Source: CAWANF01 sp963783355
GTDB lineage: Bacteria; Bacteroidota; Rhodothermia; Balneolales; DATFMH01
Length of the DNA stretch: 64,000 nt
Direction of reading: 5' to 3'
Assembly (NCBI GenBank): GCA_963783355.1
Contig: CAWANF010000001.1
Span: forward strand, 930,001-994,000
The translations under genes were made by a program, and so were the position numbers. Below, piece after piece: positions 10,269-19,025 of the stretch (within the stretch, counting starts at the first letter, position 1; every line of letters starts with the position of its first letter). Under the pieces are notes generated by a model. It saw only the letters and a program-made list of their open reading frames with translations, did not search any database and was not told where the DNA came from.

Positions 10269-10314
10269 TAATGATCAGCTAAAAATTACCGTGAAGCCCC
10301 ATTTTTGATCATTA
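10269..10314 (-). repeat. Perfect 9-bp inverted repeat upstream of valS
   Basis: TAATGATCA at 10269-10277 is exactly complementary to TGATCATTA at 10306-10314. Inside the 28-base interval a second pairing (AAAAT with ATTTT) can extend the stem, and ACCGT at 10288-10292 could instead pair with ACGGT at 10314-10318. Mutually exclusive pairings suggest a structured leader or small RNA, or a dyad for a regulator. Confidence 0.4.
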
Positions 10315-10365
10315 CGGTTTAACGAGAAGCGAAGTAATACAAAGAAAACACGAAACCAGAATAAC

Positions 10366-10399
10366 AAGAAAAGGCCTCTCGTATGAAAGGCCTTTTCTT
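10366..10399 (-). terminator. Intrinsic terminator of rsmB
   Basis: Perfect 12-bp stem AAGAAAAGGCCT / AGGCCTTTTCTT with a 10-base loop, beginning 8 bases after the rsmB stop. The U-rich 3' arm (TTTTCTTGTTATT on the minus strand) makes it a good rho-independent terminator. Confidence 0.85.
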
Positions 10400-10406
10400 A
10401 ACCTGT

Positions 10407-11732
10407 TTAAAATTTTCGTCTGAGTAAAACTCCGAAATGTCCGTCGCAATTATGAATATGCGGGTACGTTTGATACGATTTATTATCCTCAGCTAATACT
10501 TCTTCCGGCAGGTAACCACTCAAATCTTCCAGTTCAAAATTGTCGTAGTTTTGGAGGAAATTTTCAATCTGCCCCATATTTTCTTCCGGTTCCAGGGAAC
10601 ATGTTGAATAAACGAGGCGTCCATCTTTAGCAACCATGTTTGCAGCGGCATCAAGCAGTTCAGCCTGTTTCTCAATAATGTTGTTCAGTTCCTCTTCGGT
10701 ACGGCGCCAGCGCAAGTCGGCTCTTTTACTTAGTACACCCGTTCCGGTACAGGGAGCATCCAATAAGACGGCATCAGCCAGTTTGAAACGTACTTCCGTG
10801 GCATCAGCTCGTTGAATTTTTACGATATCGGCACCATAATTTGTCGCATTTTCTGCAATTTTAGAAACGCGGTTTCCATTAATATCAACGGCAAGGATGC
10901 TTCCTTCATTTTGCATCAAATCTGCCATCACTACGGTTTTGGTACCGGGAGCGGCACAAATGTCATAAACGGTTTCACCCGGCTGAGGATCCAGAATCCA
11001 TGGCGCAAATCCGGCTGCAATATCTTGTACGAGGCACAAACCCTTCTCAAACCATCCTTTTTCCATAACAGGACGGATGCTTTTCATTTTGAAATAGCCT
11101 GGCAGCCAGTCACTTTCTTCAAATTCGATATCACTTTTCTGCATGCGCAGTTTAAAGTGTTCCGTTTGAGTACGAATATTGTTTACACGAATGTAATATT
11201 CGGGATGGTGATTATTCGACTGCATCAGTTGGAAGGCCTCCCGTTCCCCAAAACGTTCAACCCAGCGTTTTACCATCCATTCGGGATGGGAAAATGTTGT
11301 TGCAATAAGCTTAACCCGATCGTCTGCCGAAGGTTTGGGTAAATCATTGATCTCACGTTGAATTTTTCTCAGGATGGCATTAACCAAATCACCTGCTTTG
11401 GAACCCAGATGTTTTTTTGCAAGTTCGACCGATTCATTCACCGCGGCATAATCGGGAGTCCCATCCATGAACAGTAAATCATAAATACCGAGCCGGAGAA
11501 TGTTCTTGAATGGGCTAGCCATCTCATCGAACTCAACATTACTATAGTGACGAATCAGGAAATCAAGATAACTTCTGCGGCGTAAGATACCCTGAACGTA
11601 TTCATTTCCTTGTTGTCGGTCTTGTCCTTCAAGCTGATTCAGAATGCTGAGATCCAAATTTTGTTTCTCATCAAATTCTGTCAGTATTTCGATGCTCGCC
11701 TGACGAGCTGTTTTAACTTTTTCTTGTGCCAA
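10407..11732 (-). CDS. rsmB: 16S rRNA (cytosine-5)-methyltransferase RsmB
   Basis: SAM-dependent methyltransferase that makes m5C967 in 16S rRNA; 441 residues. The first 140 residues form the NusB-like RNA-binding domain (AVNESVELAKKHLGSKAGDLVNAILR). The Rossmann domain has the SAM motif YDICAAPGTKTVVMADLM near residue 258 and both catalytic cysteines: DAPCTGTGVLSKR (motif IV) and VYSTCSLEPEEN (motif VI). Single gene, followed by a strong hairpin terminator and diverging from atpD. Confidence 0.95.
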   Translation of the reverse strand: MAQEKVKTARQASIEILTEFDEKQNLDLSILNQLEGQDRQQGNEYVQGILRRRSYLDFLIRHYSNVEFDEMASPFKNILRLGIYDLLFMDGTPDYAAVNESVELAKKHLGSKAGDLVNAILRKIQREINDLPKPSADDRVKLIATTFSHPEWMVKRWVERFGEREAFQLMQSNNHHPEYYIRVNNIRTQTEHFKLRMQKSDIEFEESDWLPGYFKMKSIRPVMEKGWFEKGLCLVQDIAAGFAPWILDPQPGETVYDICAAPGTKTVVMADLMQNEGSILAVDINGNRVSKIAENATNYGADIVKIQRADATEVRFKLADAVLLDAPCTGTGVLSKRADLRWRRTEEELNNIIEKQAELLDAAANMVAKDGRLVYSTCSLEPEENMGQIENFLQNYDNFELEDLSGYLPEEVLAEDNKSYQTYPHIHNCDGHFGVLLRRKF

Positions 11733-12074
11733 GGGTTACGACATTTTAAAAATTCAGATTTTTGCTCAAATATAACGTAAAATTTACTTAAAAAATGTTT
11801 ATCTGCCCGTTTTTGTAGTTGAACCTGGCTTGTCGGTGCAGACTATTATTTTTAAAAAATGTTCATAAAAACTATTAGCTCTTAGTATAAGCAAAATGCG
11901 GGTATTTTTTAAAGCAATCATAAATATAATTCCACATTAACTGATTAAACTCTGTAACGTAATTGCATTGCTTTTACTTATAGTTATTTTTAACTTTCCG
12001 AGCTTTAGCGAAGCTATTTCTTTGTGTAATACCAAACGAATAAAATCAAAGAGCAAACATACAGGATAATAGGA
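11733..12074. other. Divergent intergenic region rsmB / atpD
   Basis: A 342-base AT-rich spacer between two divergent genes. It contains no open frame that looks genuine and no RNA gene that I recognise. The atpD-proximal end carries a possible promoter (separate entry). Confidence 0.5.
11968..11998 (+). promoter_or_regulatory. Possible Bacteroidota-type promoter of atpDC
   Basis: TTG at 11968-11970 lies 20 bases before TAACTTTC at 11991-11998, one mismatch from the TAnnTTTG -7 box used by the Bacteroidota primary sigma factor. It would give a leader of about 70 bases before atpD. This is a pattern match only. Confidence 0.35.
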
Positions 12075-13562
12075 ATGAATAAGGGAACCATAGCACAAGT
12101 AATTGGCCCGGTAGTCGATGTAGATTTTAATGAAGGAGAGATCCCACGCGTATTAAATGCTTTGGTGATTGAACGCGAAAGTGGAAAACTGGTACTGGAA
12201 GTGGCGCAACACCTTGGCGAAAATCGTGTGCGCACTATCGCAATGGACTCAACCGATGGTTTAGTAAGGGGAATGGAAGTAATTGATTCCGGATCTTCAA
12301 TCTCGATGCCGGTCGGAGAAGATATCAGAGGCCGGCTTTTTAACGTTATAGGAGAAACCATAGATGGTATAGATGCACCTAAAACTGATAAAAAATACCC
12401 CATTCACCATCCCGCACCTACATTTGAAGAATTATCTACGACTACTGAAATTCTTGAAACGGGAATTAAAGTGGTCGATCTTATCTGTCCGTATGTCAAA
12501 GGAGGGAAAACCGGATTGTTCGGTGGTGCCGGTGTTGGTAAAACCGTACTCATCCAGGAATTAATTAACAATATCGCTAAACAACACGGAGGATTATCAG
12601 TATTCGCCGGCGTGGGTGAGCGTACCCGTGAAGGAAATGATCTGCTTCGTGAATTTATCGAATCGGGTGTTATCAATTATGGCGATGAGTTTAAAAAGCT
12701 GCTCATTGAAAACGGCGACTGGGATTTATCTAAAGTTGATAAAGATGCATTGAAGACTTCCCAGGCAACATTGGTTTTTGGACAAATGAACGAACCCCCC
12801 GGAGCCCGTGCCCGCGTTGCTCTTTCTGGATTGACGGTGGCCGAATATTTCCGTGATGAAGTAAGTCGCGATATACTCTTGTTTATCGACAATATTTTTC
12901 GTTTTACACAAGCCGGTTCTGAAGTTTCTGCGTTACTTGGCCGTATGCCTTCCGCAGTAGGTTATCAACCGACTTTGGCTACTGAAATGGGCGATTTGCA
13001 GGAACGAATTACCTCAACTAAAAATGGCTCTATTACATCAGTTCAGGCTGTTTATGTACCAGCCGATGACCTGACGGATCCTGCTCCTGCTACAACATTT
13101 TCTCACCTGGATTCCACAACGGTACTTTCCCGTCAGATTTCATCAATGGGTATTTACCCAGCTGTGGATCCCCTGGATTCATCTTCACGGATTCTTGATC
13201 CTCATGTCATTGGGACAGAACACTACAAGTGTGCTCAGAATGTGAAAGAATTGCTTCAGAGGAATAAAGATCTGCAGGATATTATTGCCATTTTGGGTAT
13301 GGACGAATTGTCCGATGAAGACAAATTAACTGTTTCACGTGCACGTCGTGTTCAGAGATATTTAAGCCAGCCATTCTTTGTTGCCGAACAATTTACAGGT
13401 ATGCCGGGTAAATATGTTCGCCTGGAAGACACTATTAAAGGCTTTAATAAAATATTGAATGGTGAGCTCGATTACCTGCCTGAAAATGCTTTCTATATGG
13501 TAGGAACTATTGAAGAAGCAATTAAAAAAGGTGAAGAACTTTTACAAGAAGCTGACAGCTAA
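12075..13562 (+). CDS. atpD: F1 ATP synthase subunit beta
   Basis: Catalytic beta subunit of the F1 sector, 495 residues. Walker A GLFGGAGVGKTVLIQE near residue 155, the beta signature region around VALSGLTVAEYFRDE, Walker B ILLFIDNIFRFTQAGSEVSALLGRMPS. ATG start behind a purine-rich GGATAATAGGA. Only epsilon follows; the rest of the atp operon is elsewhere, an arrangement common in Bacteroidota and relatives. Confidence 0.98.
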   Translation: MNKGTIAQVIGPVVDVDFNEGEIPRVLNALVIERESGKLVLEVAQHLGENRVRTIAMDSTDGLVRGMEVIDSGSSISMPVGEDIRGRLFNVIGETIDGIDAPKTDKKYPIHHPAPTFEELSTTTEILETGIKVVDLICPYVKGGKTGLFGGAGVGKTVLIQELINNIAKQHGGLSVFAGVGERTREGNDLLREFIESGVINYGDEFKKLLIENGDWDLSKVDKDALKTSQATLVFGQMNEPPGARARVALSGLTVAEYFRDEVSRDILLFIDNIFRFTQAGSEVSALLGRMPSAVGYQPTLATEMGDLQERITSTKNGSITSVQAVYVPADDLTDPAPATTFSHLDSTTVLSRQISSMGIYPAVDPLDSSSRILDPHVIGTEHYKCAQNVKELLQRNKDLQDIIAILGMDELSDEDKLTVSRARRVQRYLSQPFFVAEQFTGMPGKYVRLEDTIKGFNKILNGELDYLPENAFYMVGTIEEAIKKGEELLQEADS

Positions 13563-13571
13563 TACAGTTCA

Positions 13572-13979
13572 ATGAATTCTTTTAAAGCACAGATTTTAAC
13601 ACCGGACGGACCTGTTTTCGAAGGAGAAGTAATTGGAGTACTTATGCCCGGAACATTGGGTAGTTTCGAAGTGCTCTATAATCACGCCAACCTGATGTCC
13701 ACGTTAGATGTTGGTTCGACAACCGTACGTAAGGATGAAAATTCAACCGAAATATTTGCTATCAGTGGCGGATTTGTTGAAGTCAGCGATAATAAACTTA
13801 TTTTACTGGCTGAGGCAGCAGAAAGGGCTGAAGATATTGATGTTGCCCGTGCCGAAGCTGCCAGGGAACGAGCACAGAGTAGGTTGAAAGAAGATGAATG
13901 GGATCGCCTGAGAGCTGAAATGGCTTTATTGCGTGCAATGAACCGGATTAAAATAGCACGTACTGTTCAGGTTCGGTAA
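13572..13979 (+). CDS. atpC: F1 ATP synthase subunit epsilon
   Basis: Central-stalk epsilon subunit, 135 residues, regulating ATP hydrolysis. The N-terminal beta-sandwich is visible (LTPDGPVFEGEVIGVLMPGTLGSFEVLYNHANLMSTLDVG), then a C-terminal helical hairpin rich in Ala, Glu and Arg. Starts 9 bases after the atpD stop, so cotranscribed. Confidence 0.95.
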   Translation: MNSFKAQILTPDGPVFEGEVIGVLMPGTLGSFEVLYNHANLMSTLDVGSTTVRKDENSTEIFAISGGFVEVSDNKLILLAEAAERAEDIDVARAEAARERAQSRLKEDEWDRLRAEMALLRAMNRIKIARTVQVR

Positions 13980-14008
13980 ATAGTATATTTCATTCAGAGA
14001 TTAAATAC

Positions 14009-14044
14009 ACAAAAGGCGTTGGAAATGGTTCCATCGCCTTTTGT
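14009..14044. terminator. Bidirectional intrinsic terminator after atpC
   Basis: ACAAAAGGCG (14009-14018) pairs with CGCCTTTTGT (14035-14044), and TGGAA pairs with TTCCA inside around an ATGG loop, with one T-T mismatch between the two helices. It lies 30 bases after atpC and 56 bases after the convergent penicillin-binding-protein gene, so it can serve both. Confidence 0.85.
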
Positions 14045-14099
14045 TATAAATAATAGTGAGGGTATCAAATCTTTTTACTCTGCTCTAAAATCTAAAATA

Positions 14100-16544
14100 T
14101 CACCAGCCGATCTTACCTTTTTTCTTACCCTTTAAAGGATTTTTTACAAGGTTGTCTTTGGGTGGTTCCTGCGGTACATATCCTTTTGGTGGCTCAAAGG
14201 CGTCATAGCTCCAGTGGTCGTTGGGATCTTTCATACAGCGATCGATGAAGTCCCCGCAAATCGGAAGAGCTGTTCGGGCACCCTGTCCGATATACGTGTT
14301 TTCAGGGAAACGAATCATCCGGTTATCTCCTCCGACCCATGCGCCCATTACGATATGAGGTGTGAAACATATAAACCAGTTGTCAGCGCTGTTTTGGGTG
14401 GTTCCTGTTTTTCCTGCAATATCCTGGTAAACATGATAACGGAATCGCAAACGGATACCTGTCCCGATATTTCTCCCATCGCCGGTATCAACACCCCGGA
14501 TGACACCACGCATCATATCAATCATCGTATAAGCGGTTTCCGGGCTAATCGCTTCCCGTTCAAATTTCGGATGAAATTCTTTCAGGATATTACCTTCTTT
14601 ATCCTCGATCCGGGTAATTGCGATGGGTTCGATATGAACCCCGTAATTGGCAAATGTACCATAGGCACTGACCATTTCAAGTAAACTGACATTCGCAGTT
14701 CCAAGTGCAATGGATGGTACCGCTTTTAATGGTGAATGAATTCCCAGTCGATGGGCCATCGCTACAATTTTCCGTGCAGCCGGATATAGATCTTCCAATT
14801 TATGCGTTCCTGGATATCCGGCCAAATCAGGTAAAAGTCGTACAGTTACATTATTTAAGCTTCGGGCCAGAGCCTGCCGGAGGGTAACCATATCCGGCCC
14901 GCTTGGTGTATCCATGTCGGTCGGTGACCAGACCTGCCCGTTATTTCCCCGATAGTTTATTGGATATTTTGAAAACTTAGTATATGGGGGGTAACCATTA
15001 TCGATAGCTACGGTATAAACGAATGGTTTAAATGTAGATCCGGCCTGTCTTCTCATTTGATAGACATGATCGTACTGCACGTGTGCATAATTCGAACCGC
15101 CCACCCAGGCCAGGATATCGCCATTTGTGGGATCTATGGCAACAAAACCAGCCTCGAGACGCGTGTCGGCATGCTTGACGGAATCAATAAAAGTTTTATT
15201 TGCTTTTAGAGAATCGAGAACCTGTTTTTGCGTCTTATAGCCAAAGAAACCATTTTTATAGGAATCGGTTTCTTCGATAAATTTATTAAGAAAGCCGGGG
15301 TATTTCTTCCAGAACTTATTCATATAGGTACCGCCGGGAGTCGTCCACTCATTCTCAAAAATGGTTTGAATAGAGTCGATTTTTTCTCCAAGAGCCTGTT
15401 CAGCATGTTTCTGCATCCTGGAATCGATAGTCGTATAGATTTGAAGTCCATCGCTATATATGTCATAGCCGTGTTTTTTAGCCCATTTCTGAACTTTCTG
15501 ACGTACGTATTCTCCAAAATACCTGCTTTTTTTACTTGATTTGAAGGGTGGATGATAGTCCAGCAAAATGGGCTCTTTGCTAAGTATTCCACGTTCTTTC
15601 TGTGTGATAAATCCACGTTTTGCCATTTGATACAAAACCGTATTCCGGCGTTGTTCCGATGCCAGGGGGCGTAATCTCGGGTTATAAGCAAAGACCGCCT
15701 GTAAACTTCCTATAAGCGTCGCAGCCTCTAGTATATTTAAGTCTTTGGCAGATTTGCCAAAATGCGTTTGTGCTGCTGCCTCGATACCGTAAGCACTATT
15801 CGGAAATTCTACGGTGTTAAGATACATTTCCAGAATTTCCCGCTTGGTATAATTTCGTTCAATCTCAACGGCGGTGAGCATTTCACGAAGCTTTCGTGTC
15901 ACAGAAAATTTACGGCCAATTTTCTTATACAGGTTCCTGGCTAATTGCTGGGTTATTGTAGAGCCTCCCTGTGGATTTCCCATCATAATGTGGTAGGGAA
16001 TGGCCAGTGTCCGATACATGTCTATTCCCCAATGCCGGTAAAAACGGTGATCTTCCGTTGATATTAGTGCGTGAACAACGTTGGGTGAGATTTGATTCAG
16101 ATTGACATAAGTCCGGTTCTCGGTAAAGTATTTGTCCAGAACGACCCCATCACTACTCCGTACTACACTGGCAATATCGGTTTTAGGGTTTTCAAGCTCT
16201 TGTATGGAAGGAAGTCCCAAATAGAGATAATAAAAGAAACCGGCACCCGCAATGAGGCAGACTCCCAAAAATATGAGTGTCCTTTTACCCAGTTCTCGCC
16301 ACGGGAAGGGAGGTTTGTCTTTAATAGAGAAAAATCCCGATGATGTTTTATCATTTGATGACGAATGAACAGGATTCTTCTTTTCGGAAGCTTTTCCAGT
16401 GCTTTTGGCAGCCTTTTTTGACGTTTTAGGTTTATCATCCAGGTCATCATTTTTTTTGTTGGCCTGTTCTCTGATTTTTTTCCGGTAATCAGGATCGTTA
16501 AAATACCGTTCTAAGTCGTCGTTATGATTATTATTTTCACTCAT
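14100..16544 (-). CDS. mrcA: Class A penicillin-binding protein 1A (transglycosylase/transpeptidase)
   Basis: Bifunctional peptidoglycan synthase, 814 residues, anchored in the inner membrane. A charged, lysine-rich cytoplasmic tail of about 85 residues precedes one transmembrane helix (TLIFLGVCLIAGAGFFYYLYLGL). The GT51 domain shows STEDHRFYRHWGID and GGSTITQQLARNLY. The transpeptidase domain has SxxK as AGSTFKPF near residue 500, SxN as ARSLNN, and KTG as AGKTGTTQNSADNWF near residue 710. Last gene of a minus-strand envelope operon, 10 bases after lpxH. Confidence 0.96.
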   Translation of the reverse strand: MSENNNHNDDLERYFNDPDYRKKIREQANKKNDDLDDKPKTSKKAAKSTGKASEKKNPVHSSSNDKTSSGFFSIKDKPPFPWRELGKRTLIFLGVCLIAGAGFFYYLYLGLPSIQELENPKTDIASVVRSSDGVVLDKYFTENRTYVNLNQISPNVVHALISTEDHRFYRHWGIDMYRTLAIPYHIMMGNPQGGSTITQQLARNLYKKIGRKFSVTRKLREMLTAVEIERNYTKREILEMYLNTVEFPNSAYGIEAAAQTHFGKSAKDLNILEAATLIGSLQAVFAYNPRLRPLASEQRRNTVLYQMAKRGFITQKERGILSKEPILLDYHPPFKSSKKSRYFGEYVRQKVQKWAKKHGYDIYSDGLQIYTTIDSRMQKHAEQALGEKIDSIQTIFENEWTTPGGTYMNKFWKKYPGFLNKFIEETDSYKNGFFGYKTQKQVLDSLKANKTFIDSVKHADTRLEAGFVAIDPTNGDILAWVGGSNYAHVQYDHVYQMRRQAGSTFKPFVYTVAIDNGYPPYTKFSKYPINYRGNNGQVWSPTDMDTPSGPDMVTLRQALARSLNNVTVRLLPDLAGYPGTHKLEDLYPAARKIVAMAHRLGIHSPLKAVPSIALGTANVSLLEMVSAYGTFANYGVHIEPIAITRIEDKEGNILKEFHPKFEREAISPETAYTMIDMMRGVIRGVDTGDGRNIGTGIRLRFRYHVYQDIAGKTGTTQNSADNWFICFTPHIVMGAWVGGDNRMIRFPENTYIGQGARTALPICGDFIDRCMKDPNDHWSYDAFEPPKGYVPQEPPKDNLVKNPLKGKKKGKIGW

Positions 16545-16554
16545 TAATTATAAA

Positions 16555-17358
16555 TCAATCCGGAAACAGACATTCAAAATTTCTATTCAGGCCATGCCAT
16601 TTAACGAGATCCAGCCTGTTATTATTATATACGGCAATGGTTCGGTTATTAAAAAAATTGCCCAAATTTACATATAAACCTTGATTTATATTGCGATATC
16701 TGGGATAGTGGTGATGTCCACAAATAATAACATCAAACCGGTTTATTTGTAATTGTTTTTCTGCCCAATCATCTATTGCAACAGTACATTCCTTTTCTTC
16801 TCTCATCAAAACAGACCGGCTTACATGAGAAAACCATTTCGTCAAAGCAATCCCTGCTGATGGCGGAAAAATGAATTTATATAAAGAAACAAAATAGGGA
16901 TTTCTTAACAAACGGTGAAACAAAGGCCTGGGTAATTCAATGTTTTTTTCTTTGACGCCGTCACCATGAAGTAACAGAAATTTTTTCCCGTCTAATTCTA
17001 AGATACGATACTCCGGTTCCACATCGAAACCGAGGTCAGCAAAATGGTGATCGACCCAATTATCGTGATTGCCGGTAATATACAAGCAAGGTTGTCCCGA
17101 ACGGTTATATTTTTCAAACCGTTCAAGTATGTTCTGTCCGATTTTTGGATAATATTCAGGATATTCCATCCAGTAATCGAATAAATCACCCAAAATGCTT
17201 ATCCTGTACCCATGTTCTTCGGCATAATCAACCAAGCCAATTAAATCACGTTCTATTTCCGCCTCTTTTTTGTCACTGAATGCCCCGATATGGACATCGG
17301 AGATAAAAATCATCGGTGAAGATATCGTAACCTGCGACGCTTCCTGCTTATTTATCAT
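16555..17358 (-). CDS. lpxH: UDP-2,3-diacylglucosamine diphosphatase-like metallophosphoesterase
   Basis: Calcineurin-like phosphoesterase of 267 residues that most likely cleaves UDP-diacylglucosamine to lipid X in lipid A synthesis at the inner-membrane face. Metal ligands appear in order: ISDVHIGAFS (DxH) near residue 20, LGDLFDYWMEYP, ITGNHDNWVDHHF, LLHGDGV, and ICGHHHYP. The YWMEYPEYYP and GKKFLLLHGDG segments match Bacteroidota LpxH proteins. Overlaps the upstream NYN gene by 11 bases, indicating coupled translation; neighbours are all envelope genes. Confidence 0.85.
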   Translation of the reverse strand: MINKQEASQVTISSPMIFISDVHIGAFSDKKEAEIERDLIGLVDYAEEHGYRISILGDLFDYWMEYPEYYPKIGQNILERFEKYNRSGQPCLYITGNHDNWVDHHFADLGFDVEPEYRILELDGKKFLLLHGDGVKEKNIELPRPLFHRLLRNPYFVSLYKFIFPPSAGIALTKWFSHVSRSVLMREEKECTVAIDDWAEKQLQINRFDVIICGHHHYPRYRNINQGLYVNLGNFFNNRTIAVYNNNRLDLVKWHGLNRNFECLFPD

Positions 17359-17854
17359 TCTGTTTCTTCAATTTGTAAAACAGAAGCATCTCATCGACTT
17401 CATTATCTGATACGATGACATCCGGTTTCTTTTGCAATGGTTTGTTTTTCGTAGGAGATTTCGTTGTGGCAGGAGACAAATGTAATCGTTTTCCAAAATC
17501 GGACGATGATTGGCTTTCTACATGGTAAAAACGGGCTTTCTGAAGGATTTCATTATCATCCGTTACGACTATCCATTTTTTTGAAGCGTCTTTTTTACTT
17601 AACAGGCTGATGATTAGATCATCGGCTTTTTTATTATGGCTGTAAGAAACAGACAGTGCTTTCCTTTTGATATTTTCTGATCCCGCCGCCCCGTCAAATA
17701 CAAGATGAGCCGTACGGTTCTCGTTCAGACAAAATACAGATAAGGCATCAACCAGATAACGACGTGCCTCGAACGGATTCCCCGGCAATGAACGAGCTAT
17801 TACCGGAATCTTATGCATCAGGTTATATGCGTCAATCAGCCATTTCTTTGACAT
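17348..17854 (-). CDS. YacP/Rae1-like NYN-domain nuclease
   Basis: 168-residue NYN (PIN-like) protein. The start MSKKWLIDAYNLMHKIP contains the first conserved Asp and Asn, then HLVFDGAAG, KADDLIISLL and WIVVTDDNEIL supply the remaining acidic residues expected at the metal site. Rae1/YacP in Bacillus is a ribosome-associated mRNA endonuclease; whether this one does that is inference. The C-terminal 50 residues are basic and low-complexity. Sits between ispB and lpxH in one operon. Confidence 0.8.
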   Translation of the reverse strand: MSKKWLIDAYNLMHKIPVIARSLPGNPFEARRYLVDALSVFCLNENRTAHLVFDGAAGSENIKRKALSVSYSHNKKADDLIISLLSKKDASKKWIVVTDDNEILQKARFYHVESQSSSDFGKRLHLSPATTKSPTKNKPLQKKPDVIVSDNEVDEMLLFYKLKKQNDK

Positions 17855-17862
17855 GAACAGTG

Positions 17863-18885
17863 TTATTTTTTTCGGGTTACCACATAATGGATCAACGCTT
17901 CCATATTATTCCGGCCCTCTGAATTCGGAAAATTCTGCAGCAAATCGTAAGCCTTGTTGACATACGAAACCATCACCTTTTCAGAATATTCAATACCACC
18001 TTTTTCTTTCACAAAATTTACTATTTCTTTAACGTCCGCTGCTCTTTTTTTATTCTTTCTGAAGACTTTTCGAATATGTTTGCGTTCGGTCACCGAAGCG
18101 TTATCGAAGGCTGCAATCAACGGTAGCGTGATTTTACGCTCCCGAATGTCGTTGCCCGTTGGTTTACCAACATCCGTTCCGCCGTAATCGAAAAGATCAT
18201 CCTTAATTTGAAAGGCGATACCGATATTCTCTCCGATATCTTTCAGGTATGTTTGATAATCTTTGTTATCGGTGGTGCTTATTGCCCCGCATTCGCAACA
18301 AGCCGTGATAAGACTTCCGGTTTTATCGGAAATGATTTCGAAATATTTCTGTTCGGTCATATTCAACAGGCGTGAAGCTTTCAGTTGCCTCAACTCACCT
18401 TCGCTCATACGCCGAACGGCTTTTGAGAGAACTTTCAATAACTGGAATTCATCATTTTCGAGTGCTACCAGCAATCCTTTGGCAAGAAGAAAATCTCCCA
18501 GGAGCACACTTGCTTTATTTTTCCAGACTTTGTTAATACTCAGGAAACCACGTCTTTTTTCTGCATCATCCACCACATCGTCGTGTATCAGGGTAGCGGT
18601 GTGTAATAATTCGATCATAGCTGAGGCGATGAAGGTACGCTCATTTATTTCACCGCATAACTGGGCAGAAAGAAAGACCAGGATAGGGCGCATTTCTTTA
18701 CCCTTGGTCTTTAAAAGGTAAGCGACAATTTTATCGAGTAAATAGACATCGGTTCGCAATGCATTTTTAAAGAATTTTCGAAAATGTTTTAATTCTTCAT
18801 CAATAGACTTGCGTATTTCACCAAGGTCTTTGGGAACCGATTGGTCAAAAAGGACAACGTTTTGTGTATCAAAATCGATCATCAA
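17863..18885 (-). CDS. ispB: Polyprenyl (octaprenyl/heptaprenyl) diphosphate synthase
   Basis: trans-Prenyltransferase of 340 residues that elongates farnesyl diphosphate for quinone side chains. First Asp-rich motif LIHDDVVDDAEKRRG near residue 95, the FARM-side helix before it, and second motif FQIKDDLFDYGG near residue 228, each with flanking lysines (KGKEMRPILVFLSAQ, LLGDFLLAKG). Chain length cannot be read with confidence. First gene of the minus-strand operon that continues into NYN, lpxH and PBP1A, and divergent from pfkA. Confidence 0.9.
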   Translation of the reverse strand: MMIDFDTQNVVLFDQSVPKDLGEIRKSIDEELKHFRKFFKNALRTDVYLLDKIVAYLLKTKGKEMRPILVFLSAQLCGEINERTFIASAMIELLHTATLIHDDVVDDAEKRRGFLSINKVWKNKASVLLGDFLLAKGLLVALENDEFQLLKVLSKAVRRMSEGELRQLKASRLLNMTEQKYFEIISDKTGSLITACCECGAISTTDNKDYQTYLKDIGENIGIAFQIKDDLFDYGGTDVGKPTGNDIRERKITLPLIAAFDNASVTERKHIRKVFRKNKKRAADVKEIVNFVKEKGGIEYSEKVMVSYVNKAYDLLQNFPNSEGRNNMEALIHYVVTRKK

Positions 18886-19025
18886 AAAGAATTTTTTAAA
18901 AATTTAGTTAGAAACTACATCAAAAAAGTGGAAAATAATGATATAATTGAATTCAATTTGCAGTAATTTTTGCAAGTGATTAAGTTCGAGTCCGAAAAAA
19001 CTAAACATCGTAAAAGGTAACAGCC

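Noticed and set aside
10129..10406. T-box riboswitch upstream of valS
   Set aside because: No T-box consensus or specifier-loop layout visible; only simple hairpins.
10812..11342. 176-codon open frame opposite rsmB
   Set aside because: Lies antisense within the rsmB methyltransferase domain; shadow of real coding sequence.
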